Below are positions 8,004 to 15,925 of a stretch of 64,000 bases of DNA, in pieces (position 1 is the first letter of the stretch; every line of letters begins with the position of its first letter). The notes below the pieces were generated by a model. It ran no database searches. It was not told the DNA's origin and saw nothing but the letters and a program-made list of their open reading frames with translations. The DNA lies in the NCBI GenBank assembly GCA_934622035.1, contig CAKTVG010000001.1, positions 62,001 through 126,000 on the forward strand, in the 5' to 3' direction. A program made the translations under genes and the position numbers. This DNA is from an uncultured Oscillospiraceae bacterium. Its GTDB lineage: Bacteria > Bacillota > Clostridia > Oscillospirales > Oscillospiraceae.

Positions 8004-9443
8004 TCAGAATTTGATTTTCTCGGTGAGATAGGCCTTCAGCTCGCTGATGGGGATGCGCTTCTGCTGCATGGTGTCGCGGTCGCGGACGGTGACGGCGTTA
8101 TCCGGGGCGATGCCGTTTTCTGGGTCGCCGACGGTGTCAAAGTCTACGGTGATGCAGTAGGGCGTGCCGATCTCGTCCTCGCGGCGATAGCGCTTGCCGA
8201 TGGAGCCGGCGTCGTCGAAATCGATCATGAAGTCCTTTTGCAGCTCGTGATAGATCTTCTCGGCTGCCGGGGAGAGCTTCTTGGAAAGCGGCAGGACGGC
8301 GGCCTTGAAGGGAGCGAGGGCCGGGTGCAGGTGCAGCACGACGCGGATGTCGTCGTTGCCCTTCTTGTCCTGACCGACGACCTCTTCGTCGTAGGCGTCG
8401 GCAAGGAAGGCCAGGAAGCTGCGCTCCACGCCGAGGGAAGGCTCAATGACATAGGGGATATATCTCTGGTTCTTTTCCTGATCGTAGTAGGTCAGGTCGC
8501 GGCCGGAGGTGTTCTGATGCTGGGTCAGGTCGTAATCCGTGCGGTCCGCGACGCCCCACAGCTCGCCCCAGCCGAAGGGGAAGAGGAACTCAAAGTCCGT
8601 CGTCGCCTTGGAATAGAAGCAAAGCTCCTCGGGATCGTGGTCGCGCAGGCGGAGGTTCTCCTCCTTCATGCCCAGGCTCAGCAGCCACTGCTTGCAGAAG
8701 CCGCGCCAGTAGGCGAACCATTCCAGGTCGGTGTTCGGCTCGCAGAAGAACTCCAGCTCCATCTGCTCGAATTCACGCACGCGGAAGATGAAGTTGCCCG
8801 GCGTGATCTCGTTGCGGAAGGACTTGCCGATCTGGCCGATGCCGAAGGGCAGCTTGCGGCGGGTGGTGCGCTGGACGTTCGTGAAGTTGACGAAGATGCC
8901 CTGTGCGGTTTCCGGACGGAGGTAGACGGTGTTCTTCGCATCCTCGGTGACGCCCTGGAAGGTCTTGAACATCAGGTTGAACTGACGGATATCGGTGAAG
9001 TTATGCTTGCCGCAGGTGGGGCAGGGGACGTTGTGGTCTTCGATGAAGGCCTTCATTTCCGCCTGAGAGAAGGCGTCGATGGGCTTTTCCAGCTCGGTGC
9101 CGGTTTCGGCGCAGTAGTCCTCGATGAGCTTGTCGGCGCGGAAGCGCTCGTGGCACTCGCGGCAGTCCATCAGCGGGTCGGAGAAGCCGCCCAGGTGACC
9201 GGAGGCGACCCAGGTCTGCGGATTCATCAGAATCGCCGCGTCCAGACCGACGTTGTAGGGGTTTTCCTGCACGAATTTCTTCCACCAGGCGCGCTTGATG
9301 TTGTTTTTCAGCTCGGCGCCGAGGGGGCCGTAATCCCAGGTGTTGGCCAGGCCGCCGTAGATTTCGGAGCCTGCGTAGACAAAGCCGCGGTTCTTGCAGA
9401 GCGCGACGAGCTTGTCCATGGTTTTTTCGGTATTTTTCAGCAT
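8004..9443 (-). CDS. glyS: glycyl-tRNA synthetase, homodimeric type
   Basis: This class II synthetase charges tRNA-Gly. The 479-residue single chain is the alpha2 type, not the GlyQ/GlyS alpha2-beta2 form. Motif 2 is visible as FRNEITPGNFIFRVREFEQ and motif 3 as GVERSFLAFL. Two Cys pairs (CRECHERF and CPTCGKHNF) look like the zinc-knuckle insertion. The C-terminus carries the anticodon-binding domain. ATG 9443 follows GGAGG. Its promoter overlaps the stop of mtaB, and the leader is about 25 bases, too short for a T-box. Confidence 0.96.
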   Translation of the reverse strand: MLKNTEKTMDKLVALCKNRGFVYAGSEIYGGLANTWDYGPLGAELKNNIKRAWWKKFVQENPYNVGLDAAILMNPQTWVASGHLGGFSDPLMDCRECHERFRADKLIEDYCAETGTELEKPIDAFSQAEMKAFIEDHNVPCPTCGKHNFTDIRQFNLMFKTFQGVTEDAKNTVYLRPETAQGIFVNFTNVQRTTRRKLPFGIGQIGKSFRNEITPGNFIFRVREFEQMELEFFCEPNTDLEWFAYWRGFCKQWLLSLGMKEENLRLRDHDPEELCFYSKATTDFEFLFPFGWGELWGVADRTDYDLTQHQNTSGRDLTYYDQEKNQRYIPYVIEPSLGVERSFLAFLADAYDEEVVGQDKKGNDDIRVVLHLHPALAPFKAAVLPLSKKLSPAAEKIYHELQKDFMIDFDDAGSIGKRYRREDEIGTPYCITVDFDTVGDPENGIAPDNAVTVRDRDTMQQKRIPISELKAYLTEKIKF

Positions 9444-9476
9444 AATTTGCCTCCAGTTCTTCTATATCAACAACTA

Positions 9477-9505
9477 ATTATAGTATATGGACGGGGGAAA
9501 GTCAA
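9477..9505 (-). promoter_or_regulatory. sigma-A promoter of glyS
   Basis: TTGACT (9505-9500), a 17-base spacer and TATAAT (9482-9477) on the minus strand. The -35 box overlaps the last codons of mtaB, giving glyS an independent start within the minus-strand run. Confidence 0.8.
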
Positions 9506-10803
9506 CGATTATCCGGCAGGAGGGCGCCGAAAACGCCGTCTGGCCGTAGGGCCTCGAGACGCACGCGGTGCAGCTCATTGTGCAGATTTTCGCCTGCGGC
9601 ATAGACCTTGACGCCGTTGGGCGCGTGGCCGGTGAAGAGGCCGTCCTCCGTCTGCTCAAAGAGCACCTCCGTCTGCGTGCCCAGAAGGGCGGCGTCGTAT
9701 GCCTCGCGCAGCTCCTGCGCCACGGCGATGGCGCGGCGGGCGCGCTCCTCCTTGACCTGCTTCGGCACCTGGCCGGGCATGGATGCGGCGGGCGTGCCCT
9801 CGCGGCGGGAGTAGGGGAAAATGTGCATGTGCGCAAAGCGGCAGCGGCGGATGAAGTCCAGCGACTGCGCAAATTCCTCCTCGGTTTCGCCGGGGAAGCC
9901 CGTGATCATGTCCGTCGTGACGGCGCAGCCGGGGAAAGCGCGGTTCAGGTCCTCGACGCTTTGCAGATAGCGCGCGGTGTCGTATTTGCGGCGCATCCGT
10001 TTCAGAACGCTGTCGCAGCCGCTCTGCATGCTCAGGTGGAACTGCGGGCAGAGGTTTTTGCAGTCCGCAAGCTTGCAGAATTCCTCATCAATCACGCGCG
10101 GCTCCAGAGAGCCGAGGCGCACGCGCACCTGCGGCACAGCCTCGCACAGCGCCCGCACAAGCTGCGACAGGCGGCTGCCATCCTTGAAATCCCAGCCCCA
10201 GGAGGCGATCTCGATGCCCGTGACGACGATCTCGCGGTAGCCCGCCCCGGCGAGGCCCCGCGCCTGCGCCACGGCCTGCTCCAGCGGCAGCGAACGCACC
10301 GGCCCGCGGGCATAGGGGATGATGCAGTAGGTGCAGAAATTGTTGCAGCCGTCCTGCACCTTGAGCATGGCGCGCGTGCGCTCCGCCAGGCCGCCGGCGG
10401 GGAGCACCTCGAAGCTGCGGCGCTTGAGCGCCTCGTCCACCTGAATCTGTGCGCCCTGTGTGCGGTCGCGCAGCTTTTGCAGAAGCCGCTGGACGAATTC
10501 CTCGCGCCCGGCGCTGCCGGAGACGATGTCTACGCCGAGCGCAGCGATGTCCTCGGCGTTGAGCTGGGCGTAGCAGCCGCACACGCCGAGGACGGCCTCC
10601 GGATGCTCGCGGCGCAGACGGCGGATGAGCGTGCGGTTCTTGCGGTCTGCAACGGCGGTGACGGTGCAGGTGTTGATGATGTAGGCGTCGCAGGGCGTTC
10701 CGTTTGGACAGAGCGTGTGTCCCAGAGCAATGAGCTGCTGCTCCATCGCCTGGGTTTCATATTGATTTACCTTGCAGCCGAGTGTGTAACATGTAAAATT
10801 CAT
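9502..10803 (-). CDS. mtaB: tRNA (t6A37) C2-methylthiotransferase
   Basis: This radical-SAM enzyme adds a methylthio group to t6A37 of ANN-decoding tRNAs. The 433-residue protein starts at ATG 10803; the ATG at 10815 would overlap its own GGAG site. The auxiliary cluster cysteines are C10, C46 and C77 of the N-terminal UPF0004 domain. The SAM cluster is C153-x3-C157-x2-C160 (CNNFCTYC). A C-terminal TRAM domain (about 370-433) binds tRNA. The IIPYARGP context and single-domain order fit MtaB/YqeV better than MiaB. The homologue assignment is by pattern, not by search. Confidence 0.9.
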   Translation of the reverse strand: MNFTCYTLGCKVNQYETQAMEQQLIALGHTLCPNGTPCDAYIINTCTVTAVADRKNRTLIRRLRREHPEAVLGVCGCYAQLNAEDIAALGVDIVSGSAGREEFVQRLLQKLRDRTQGAQIQVDEALKRRSFEVLPAGGLAERTRAMLKVQDGCNNFCTYCIIPYARGPVRSLPLEQAVAQARGLAGAGYREIVVTGIEIASWGWDFKDGSRLSQLVRALCEAVPQVRVRLGSLEPRVIDEEFCKLADCKNLCPQFHLSMQSGCDSVLKRMRRKYDTARYLQSVEDLNRAFPGCAVTTDMITGFPGETEEEFAQSLDFIRRCRFAHMHIFPYSRREGTPAASMPGQVPKQVKEERARRAIAVAQELREAYDAALLGTQTEVLFEQTEDGLFTGHAPNGVKVYAAGENLHNELHRVRLEALRPDGVFGALLPDNR

Positions 10804-10857
10804 AATTCTCTCCAAAAATCCCGTCAGGGCACGGCAAAATATTAAACAAAAAACGAA

Positions 10858-10887
10858 TTGAAAATTTGTTCATTTCGCCAGTATACT
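10858..10887 (+). promoter_or_regulatory. promoter of the HPr-like gene
   Basis: TTGAAA (10858-10863), an 18-base spacer and TATACT (10882-10887) lie 63 bases before the start codon, in the spacer divergent from mtaB. Confidence 0.55.
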
Positions 10888-10950
10888 ATACATACCCTTA
10901 TTATACAGGGTTTTGCCCGGATTGTACAGTTTTTCTTTGGAGGGATGCCC

Positions 10951-11223
10951 ATGACCGTTCGATTTTCTTCTATGCGCGATATTCGGGAGTTCGTGAGCCT
11001 CGCGACCCTTCAGAGCTATCCCATTCGTGTTGCGGATCCTGCGGGGAACACCGCCGATGCCAAGTGCTTTATGGAGATGTTCACGGTGGATTTCACCCAG
11101 CCCCTGCGCCTGCTCATCCAGGAGGGACAGGATACCGCCTCCTTTTCGCGCAGCGCCTCACGCTTTCTTGTGCCGTCGGCGGCAGAGCAGAAAAACCGCA
11201 AAGCAGCGCCTCAGCTCGTATGA
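10951..11223 (+). CDS. HPr-like protein lacking the phosphorylatable His
   Basis: ATG 10951 lies 6 bases after GGAGGG; the ATG at 10945 is too close to that site. The 90-residue product matches the HPr fold seen in clostridial HPr-family proteins, with SMRDIREFV at the start of the first helix, PAGNTADAKCFMEMFTVD as the middle strand-helix and a final FLVP strand. The active-site histidine of PtsH is absent, so sugar phosphotransfer is unlikely and a regulatory or structural role is inferred. The last codons are part of the transcription terminator stem. Confidence 0.6.
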   Translation: MTVRFSSMRDIREFVSLATLQSYPIRVADPAGNTADAKCFMEMFTVDFTQPLRLLIQEGQDTASFSRSASRFLVPSAAEQKNRKAAPQLV

Positions 11224-11243
11224 GCCGAGGCGCTGCTTTTGTT
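11201..11243 (+). terminator. terminator overlapping the HPr-like stop codon
   Basis: Arms 11201-11217 and 11222-11238 pair with one mismatch around a 4-base loop and are followed by TTTTGTTT. The stop codon (11221-11223) sits at the loop. Confidence 0.75.
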
Positions 11244-11357
11244 TCCTGGGACACCCGTAGGGGGTGCGCCGTGCCCGCAATATGGCGCTTGCAATTCTTG
11301 CACGCATCATCGAAATAACGTCTGCACTGCGCAGGGGCGCGGGCTTTTCCACGGTGC

Positions 11358-12278
11358 TCAGATGTCATAAACGCCCAGAATGACAATACCCGCGACGACA
11401 AGCGCAATCATCAGATAGTGCTTCCAGGAGAGCTTTTCCTTCAGGAAAATGCGCCCCCAAACCGCCGAGAGCACGCAGTAGGCCGAGATGATCGGCGCGG
11501 ACATCATCACATGCTCCTCGTCCGCCAGCGCGTAGATGTAAAAAAGCTGGCCAATCGTCTCGCAGGCGGCGCCGATGTACTTCGGCAGCTCCAGCTTAAA
11601 GACGAATTTCTTCCGGCGGATGAGCAAATAGGCAAGGCAGCACAGTCCGGCAAACAGGAAGGTCAGCTCATAGGCGACGTTCGCGGAGTCCTCGTTGAGC
11701 GTTTCGAGCACGCGCGAGTCGGCGAAGGTTCCGGCGGCGTCGAGCAGACAGTAGGCGATGGGCAGGCAGATGGCAAGCCAGCTTCTGGAATATTTGCGGT
11801 TGGCCTGCTCCTGACGGCGGGCGCGCAGCTCGTCGTCCTCCCGCGCCTCCACGACGCCCAGGCCGATCACGCCGGTGCAGACCAGCGCAATCGCGCCGAC
11901 GACCAGCACGGGATTCGCGCCGTCCAGCGCGGCAAGCCCGCCGGTCAGCATGGTCAGAACGGCCACCAGCGCGCCGGAGGAGTTGCAGATGGGCGAGGAG
12001 ATCGAAAGCTCAATGTAGCGCAGGCCGACATAGCCCAGCGCCATGGAGACGATGTACAAAAGGGAAACGGGCAGATAGGTCCAGATGATCTGCCAGGTGA
12101 TAACGACGTCGTGGAAGAAGACCATGTACGCCGCATGCAGGCCCATGACGATGCCAACGGCGACGACCATTTTCAGGTGGGACGTGTGGTCCTCTTCACC
12201 GCAGCAGCCGATTTTTGAGAAAAGATCCGAGCCGCTCCAGCAGAGCAGCGCGATCAGTGCAAACCAGAACCAGTTCAT
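11358..12278 (-). CDS. DMT-superfamily (EamA-type) transporter
   Basis: This 306-residue inner-membrane protein has about ten hydrophobic helices and a charged cytoplasmic stretch near residues 148-165 (EAREDDELRARRQEQANRK). The two-repeat arrangement and the C-terminal IFLKEKLSWKHYLMIALVVAG match drug/metabolite transporters of the EamA type. It overlaps the upstream gene by 4 bases (ATGA) and ends an operon with an AbrB-family regulator and a Met-gamma-lyase-like enzyme. That context suggests export of an amino-acid-related metabolite, which is inference only. Confidence 0.8.
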   Translation of the reverse strand: MNWFWFALIALLCWSGSDLFSKIGCCGEEDHTSHLKMVVAVGIVMGLHAAYMVFFHDVVITWQIIWTYLPVSLLYIVSMALGYVGLRYIELSISSPICNSSGALVAVLTMLTGGLAALDGANPVLVVGAIALVCTGVIGLGVVEAREDDELRARRQEQANRKYSRSWLAICLPIAYCLLDAAGTFADSRVLETLNEDSANVAYELTFLFAGLCCLAYLLIRRKKFVFKLELPKYIGAACETIGQLFYIYALADEEHVMMSAPIISAYCVLSAVWGRIFLKEKLSWKHYLMIALVVAGIVILGVYDI

Positions 12279-13564
12279 TTTTTAACCTCCGGGAGTTTTG
12301 CAAGGCCGGCCTCGGCCATCTTCTGTACGGAAAGCAGAATGCCGAGCTTGGCGTGATACCAGGTCAGGCCGCCCTGGAAATAAACGGCGTAGGGCGGGCG
12401 GATGGGGCCGTCGGCGGAGAGCTCAATGGAAGAGCCCTGCACGAAGGCGCCTGCGGCCATGATGACCTCGTCCTCATAGCCGGGCATGGCCCAGGGCAGC
12501 GGGTCGGCGTAGCTGTCCACCGGCGCGGCGGACTGGATGCCCTTGCAGAAGGCGATCATGCCCTCGCGGGAGCCGAGCTCCACGGCCTGAATGATGTCGT
12601 GGCGGCTCTCCGTGCCGTTCGGAACGACGCGGAAGCCCATGCGCTCATAGAGGTTCGCCGCGAAAATTGCGCCCTTGAGCGCCGAGGCGACGACCGTCGG
12701 CGCAAGGAAGAAGCCCTGATAGAACGCGGGCATCAGGCCGAGGTTTGCGCCGACCTCCTGCCCGAGGCCGGGCGCGGAGAGACGGTAGGCGCAGCGCCGG
12801 ACATATTTCTCCTTGCCGCAGATATAGCCGCCGATGGGCGCCAGACCGCCGCCGGGATTTTTGATCAGACTGCCGACGACCATGTCCGCGCCGACGTCGC
12901 TCGGCTCGATCGTTTCGACGAATTCGCCGTAGCAGTTGTCCACCATGCAGATGATGTCCGGCTTGATGGACTTCAAGAAGGTGATCAGCTTGCCGATCTG
13001 CAGGACGGAGAAGGTCGGGCGGGTGGCGTAGCCCTTGCTGCGCTGGATGGTCGCGAGCTTGGTGTGCTCGTTGACGGCGGCGCGGATGGCGTCGTAGTCA
13101 AACGTTCCCTCCGGCGTCAGGTCAACCTGACGGTAGCTCACGCCGTATTCCTTCAGAGAGCAGGTGGACGGGCGGATGCCGATGACCTCCTCCAGCGTGT
13201 CATAGGGCGCACCGACCGGGGAGAGCAGCTCGTCCCCCGGCAGCAGATTGGCGGACAGTGCGACGGTCAGCGCGTGCGTGCCGCAGGTGATCTGCGGGCG
13301 GACGAGCGCAGCCTCGGTGTGGAAGGTGTCGGCATAGACCTTTTCCAGCACGTCGCGGCCGACGTCATCGTAGCCGTAGCCGGTGGTCGCTGCGAAGCAG
13401 GACGCGCCGACGCGGTTTTTCTGCATCGCGGCGATGACCTTCGCCTGGTTATACTCTGCCACGGCGTCCACCGCGGCAAAGCGCTCGCGCAGCTGGGCAA
13501 GAACCTTCTCTCCGTAGGCATAGACCGCCGGGGAAACGCCGAGCCGCAAATACATGTCTCTCAT
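12275..13564 (-). CDS. methionine gamma-lyase family (aluminium resistance type) PLP protein
   Basis: This 429-residue fold-type I PLP protein resembles the Met_gamma_lyase Pfam family, including B. subtilis YnbB, once labelled aluminium resistance. The PLP lysine is K235 in SLIKNPGGGLAPIGGY. The CGTHA segment (94-98) and VDNCYGEF (208-215) are the cofactor-contact strands. It overlaps both neighbours by 4 bases, giving tight translational coupling. No reaction is established for this family; a C-S or C-N lyase activity on amino acids is an inference from its fold. Confidence 0.85.
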   Translation of the reverse strand: MRDMYLRLGVSPAVYAYGEKVLAQLRERFAAVDAVAEYNQAKVIAAMQKNRVGASCFAATTGYGYDDVGRDVLEKVYADTFHTEAALVRPQITCGTHALTVALSANLLPGDELLSPVGAPYDTLEEVIGIRPSTCSLKEYGVSYRQVDLTPEGTFDYDAIRAAVNEHTKLATIQRSKGYATRPTFSVLQIGKLITFLKSIKPDIICMVDNCYGEFVETIEPSDVGADMVVGSLIKNPGGGLAPIGGYICGKEKYVRRCAYRLSAPGLGQEVGANLGLMPAFYQGFFLAPTVVASALKGAIFAANLYERMGFRVVPNGTESRHDIIQAVELGSREGMIAFCKGIQSAAPVDSYADPLPWAMPGYEDEVIMAAGAFVQGSSIELSADGPIRPPYAVYFQGGLTWYHAKLGILLSVQKMAEAGLAKLPEVKK

Positions 13565-13800
13565 TTCTCTTCCTCCATCTCCTGAAATACGCGCTGCGCC
13601 ATGTCGCTGACGACCTCGGGGCGCGTGACGATGATTCCGCTTTTTTCGTCGCCGAGAATCAGCAGGGTGTCGCCCGGCTGAATGCCGAAGAGCGCCCGTG
13701 CGTCCTTCGGGATGACGATCTGGCCGCGTTCGCCCACCTTTACGGTGCCGAAGACGTGCCTACCGTGCGACCGGCCGAGCAAGTGCTTTCCTCCTGCCAT
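13561..13800 (-). CDS. AbrB/MazE/SpoVT-family DNA-binding protein
   Basis: The 79-residue protein begins at ATG 13800, 5 bases after GGAGG. An upstream in-frame ATG (13851) lies at the transcription start region and was not used. The swapped-hairpin AbrB domain covers residues 15-60: GTVKVGERGQIVIPKDAR, then LFGIQPGDTLLIL and a DEKSGI turn. It is the first gene of the operon, so autoregulation is likely. Tandem TATGAAAAG repeats lie between its promoter and start codon. Confidence 0.88.
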   Translation of the reverse strand: MAGGKHLLGRSHGRHVFGTVKVGERGQIVIPKDARALFGIQPGDTLLILGDEKSGIIVTRPEVVSDMAQRVFQEMEEEK

Positions 13801-13809
13801 GGCAGCCTC

Positions 13810-13870
13810 CTTTTCATACTTTTCATATTTGTACGAACGAGATTGTAGCAAAGCGGCAGCGGTTTGTCAA
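13810..13870 (-). promoter_or_regulatory. promoter and tandem repeat upstream of the AbrB-family operon
   Basis: TTGACA (13870-13865), a 17-base spacer and TACAAT (13847-13842) form a near-consensus promoter. Two adjacent copies of TATGAAAAG (13819-13827 and 13810-13818) follow in the leader and are candidate AbrB-family binding sites. Confidence 0.75.
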
Positions 13871-13899
13871 GGCCCAAAGCTGCTCCGGCTGAAATGACA

Positions 13900-13941
13900 C
13901 AGCGCCCATGCCGGACGAAAACCGGTCCGGCATGGGCGCTG
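13900..13941 (-). terminator. terminator after the GH13 gene
   Basis: A perfect 17-bp stem (13900-13916 with 13925-13941) with an 8-base loop lies 16 bases past the GH13 stop on the minus strand. The T tract is weak (TGTCATTT). Confidence 0.6.
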
Positions 13942-13956
13942 CCCTTGCATGTCGCC

Positions 13957-15621
13957 TTACTGTTTATCCTCCAGATAGACGCGGGTCTCATAGGGGCGCG
14001 TGGTAAAGCCGTCGCCATCGAGCGCGGCGTCATAGTTTTGCAGCAGCAGCCGCATCTGCGCCAGCCGGAAGCCCTTCGGCGCACGGAAACGGACGGGTTT
14101 CTCCGTAAACGAGCAGACAACCAGCAGCCGCTGTGCCGCCGTCTCGCGCACATAGACATAGAGCTTGCCGGAATGACGGTAAAGCTCGCGGTAGCTGCCC
14201 TCGCGCACTACGGGCAGCCGCTTTCGCAGCGCAATTGCCTTGCGGTAGAAATTCAGCAGGGAATCCGGGTCGGCCTCCTGCGCGGCAGCGTTGATCTGCG
14301 GATAATTTGGGTTGACATAAAACCACGGTGTGGCTTCGCTGAAGCCCGCGTTTTTCTCCGCCGACCACTGTACGGGCGTCCGCGCGGAATCGCGCGAGGC
14401 GCGCCAGAGACGCTTGAGACGCTTTTCTCCCCTGAGATTCAGACACTGATTGCGCGTCTGCACATCCTCGTACAGCTCCGCGCTCTCCGGACGCCAGTTC
14501 GTCATGCCAAGCTCCTGCCCCTGATAGACAAAGGGCGTGCCCTGCTGGAAGAGATAGGAGGCCGCCAGCATCTTGCCGCTTTCGGTGCGATAGGCCTCGG
14601 AGCCGTAGCGCGAAATAACGCGCGGGTGGTCGTGATTTTCCAGATAGAGCATGTTCCATGCCCGCCCGCTCAGGCCGCGCTGCCACTTGCCGAAGGCGCT
14701 GCGCAGGCGGCGCAGCGAAAACGGCCGCGGGAAGTAATCCGTAAAATAGCAGTCGGCGCACATGCACTGGAATTGGATCATCATGTCCAGCTCGGCGGGG
14801 CCGTCCTCCGCGATGTACTCCAGCGCCCGCTTCGGGCTGACGAGCGGCGCCTCGGCGAGGGTCATGCAGGAATAGTGGTCGAAGACGTCCCTGCGAAATT
14901 CCTGCAAGTATTCGTGAATATGCGGCCCGTGGTTATAAAAGCGGATGCCGCGGAAGGCGGGGAAGAGCCGGTCGTTGGGCAGACCCTCGCGCTTGGAGAT
15001 ATAGGTAATGACATCCTCGCGGAAGCCGTCGACGCCCATGTCCAGCCAGAATCGGAGGATTTTCTTGACCTCCTCGCGCACGAGGGGATTGTCCATATTG
15101 AGGTCGGGCTGCTTGATGGCGAACAGATGCAGATAGTATTCCTGCCGCAGCTCGTCCCACTGCCAGGCCTTGCCCTCGAAATTGCTGTCCCAGTTGTTCG
15201 GCAGCTTGCCGTTTTTCCCGGCGGGCCGCCAGATATAATAGTCCGTGTACGGCTCGATGCGGCGGCGGGACTTCTGGAACCACTCGTGCTCATCGCTCGT
15301 GTGGTTGACGACGAGATCCATGATGAGCTTCATCCCCCGCGCGTGCAGGCCGTCCAGCACCCTGCGGAAGGCCTCCATGCCGCCGTACATGGGGTCGATG
15401 TCCATATAGTCCGAAATGTCGTACCCGCAGTCCGCGCCGGGCGAGGGATACAGCGGGGAAAACCACACGCCGTCCACGCCGAGGCTTTGCAGATAGTCCA
15501 GCTTCTCATACACGCCCCAGAGATCGCCCATGCCGTCGCCGTTGCCGTCCTTGAAGCTCCGCGGCCAGATTTGATAAAAAACGAGGTCCTTGTACCAGCG
15601 TTCACGCGCCACATGCCTCAC
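13957..15621 (-). CDS. GH13 alpha-glucosidase (oligo-1,6-glucosidase / alpha-1,4-glucosidase type)
   Basis: This cytoplasmic enzyme should hydrolyse alpha-glucosides from the non-reducing end. The 554 residues contain the GH13 regions: DLVVNHTSDEHEWF (102-115), GFREDVIT with the nucleophile D203, the acid/base E257 in TLAEAP, and ENHDHPRV with D331. Length and the YQIWPRSFKDGNGDG opening match the oligo-1,6-glucosidase/dextran glucosidase subfamily. E202 before the nucleophile replaces the residue that often sorts 1,4 from 1,6 specificity, so I leave that open. Start is GTG 15621, though GTG 15612 is possible. It is divergent from the GH1-GH36-symporter operon. Confidence 0.9.
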   Translation of the reverse strand: MRHVARERWYKDLVFYQIWPRSFKDGNGDGMGDLWGVYEKLDYLQSLGVDGVWFSPLYPSPGADCGYDISDYMDIDPMYGGMEAFRRVLDGLHARGMKLIMDLVVNHTSDEHEWFQKSRRRIEPYTDYYIWRPAGKNGKLPNNWDSNFEGKAWQWDELRQEYYLHLFAIKQPDLNMDNPLVREEVKKILRFWLDMGVDGFREDVITYISKREGLPNDRLFPAFRGIRFYNHGPHIHEYLQEFRRDVFDHYSCMTLAEAPLVSPKRALEYIAEDGPAELDMMIQFQCMCADCYFTDYFPRPFSLRRLRSAFGKWQRGLSGRAWNMLYLENHDHPRVISRYGSEAYRTESGKMLAASYLFQQGTPFVYQGQELGMTNWRPESAELYEDVQTRNQCLNLRGEKRLKRLWRASRDSARTPVQWSAEKNAGFSEATPWFYVNPNYPQINAAAQEADPDSLLNFYRKAIALRKRLPVVREGSYRELYRHSGKLYVYVRETAAQRLLVVCSFTEKPVRFRAPKGFRLAQMRLLLQNYDAALDGDGFTTRPYETRVYLEDKQ

Positions 15622-15636
15622 ATCCTTTCTGCCTTC

Positions 15637-15665
15637 ATTGTAGCATATTGCACAGAATAGGTCAA
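15637..15665 (-). promoter_or_regulatory. promoter of the GH13 gene
   Basis: TTGACC (15665-15660), a 17-base spacer and TACAAT (15642-15637) on the minus strand. Its -35 faces the -35 of the plus-strand promoter only 15 bases away. Confidence 0.75.
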
Positions 15666-15680
15666 ACAGAAAGAAAAGAT

Positions 15681-15709
15681 TTGACAGAAAGCACAGAGCA
15701 CAGTACTAT
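15681..15709 (+). promoter_or_regulatory. promoter of the GH1-GH36-symporter operon
   Basis: TTGACA (15681-15686), a 17-base spacer and TACTAT (15704-15709). The leader to the GH1 start is about 210 bases; it contains GC-rich spacer related to the GTAGGGG-type intergenic repeats but no recognised riboswitch. Confidence 0.65.
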
Positions 15710-15925
15710 ATCTATATAACGACGGCATGAAGATTTCGTGCGCTGCCGGATTACCGCGCAGGGGACGCACCGAAGATTAGGACCTGCCGTGGCTCTGCGG
15801 AGGGTACAAAATCGCGGCGTGTCCCTTGCGGGCAGACCCTACGGACATGCCAAAAATTGGAACGTCTCTTACGGGCAAGCATCATTTTGACAAAAAACGT
15901 ATCTATATATTAAGGAGGACCACGA

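Noticed and set aside
9444..9500. A T-box leader upstream of glyS
   Set aside because: The promoter is 33 bases before the start codon, leaving no room for a T-box.
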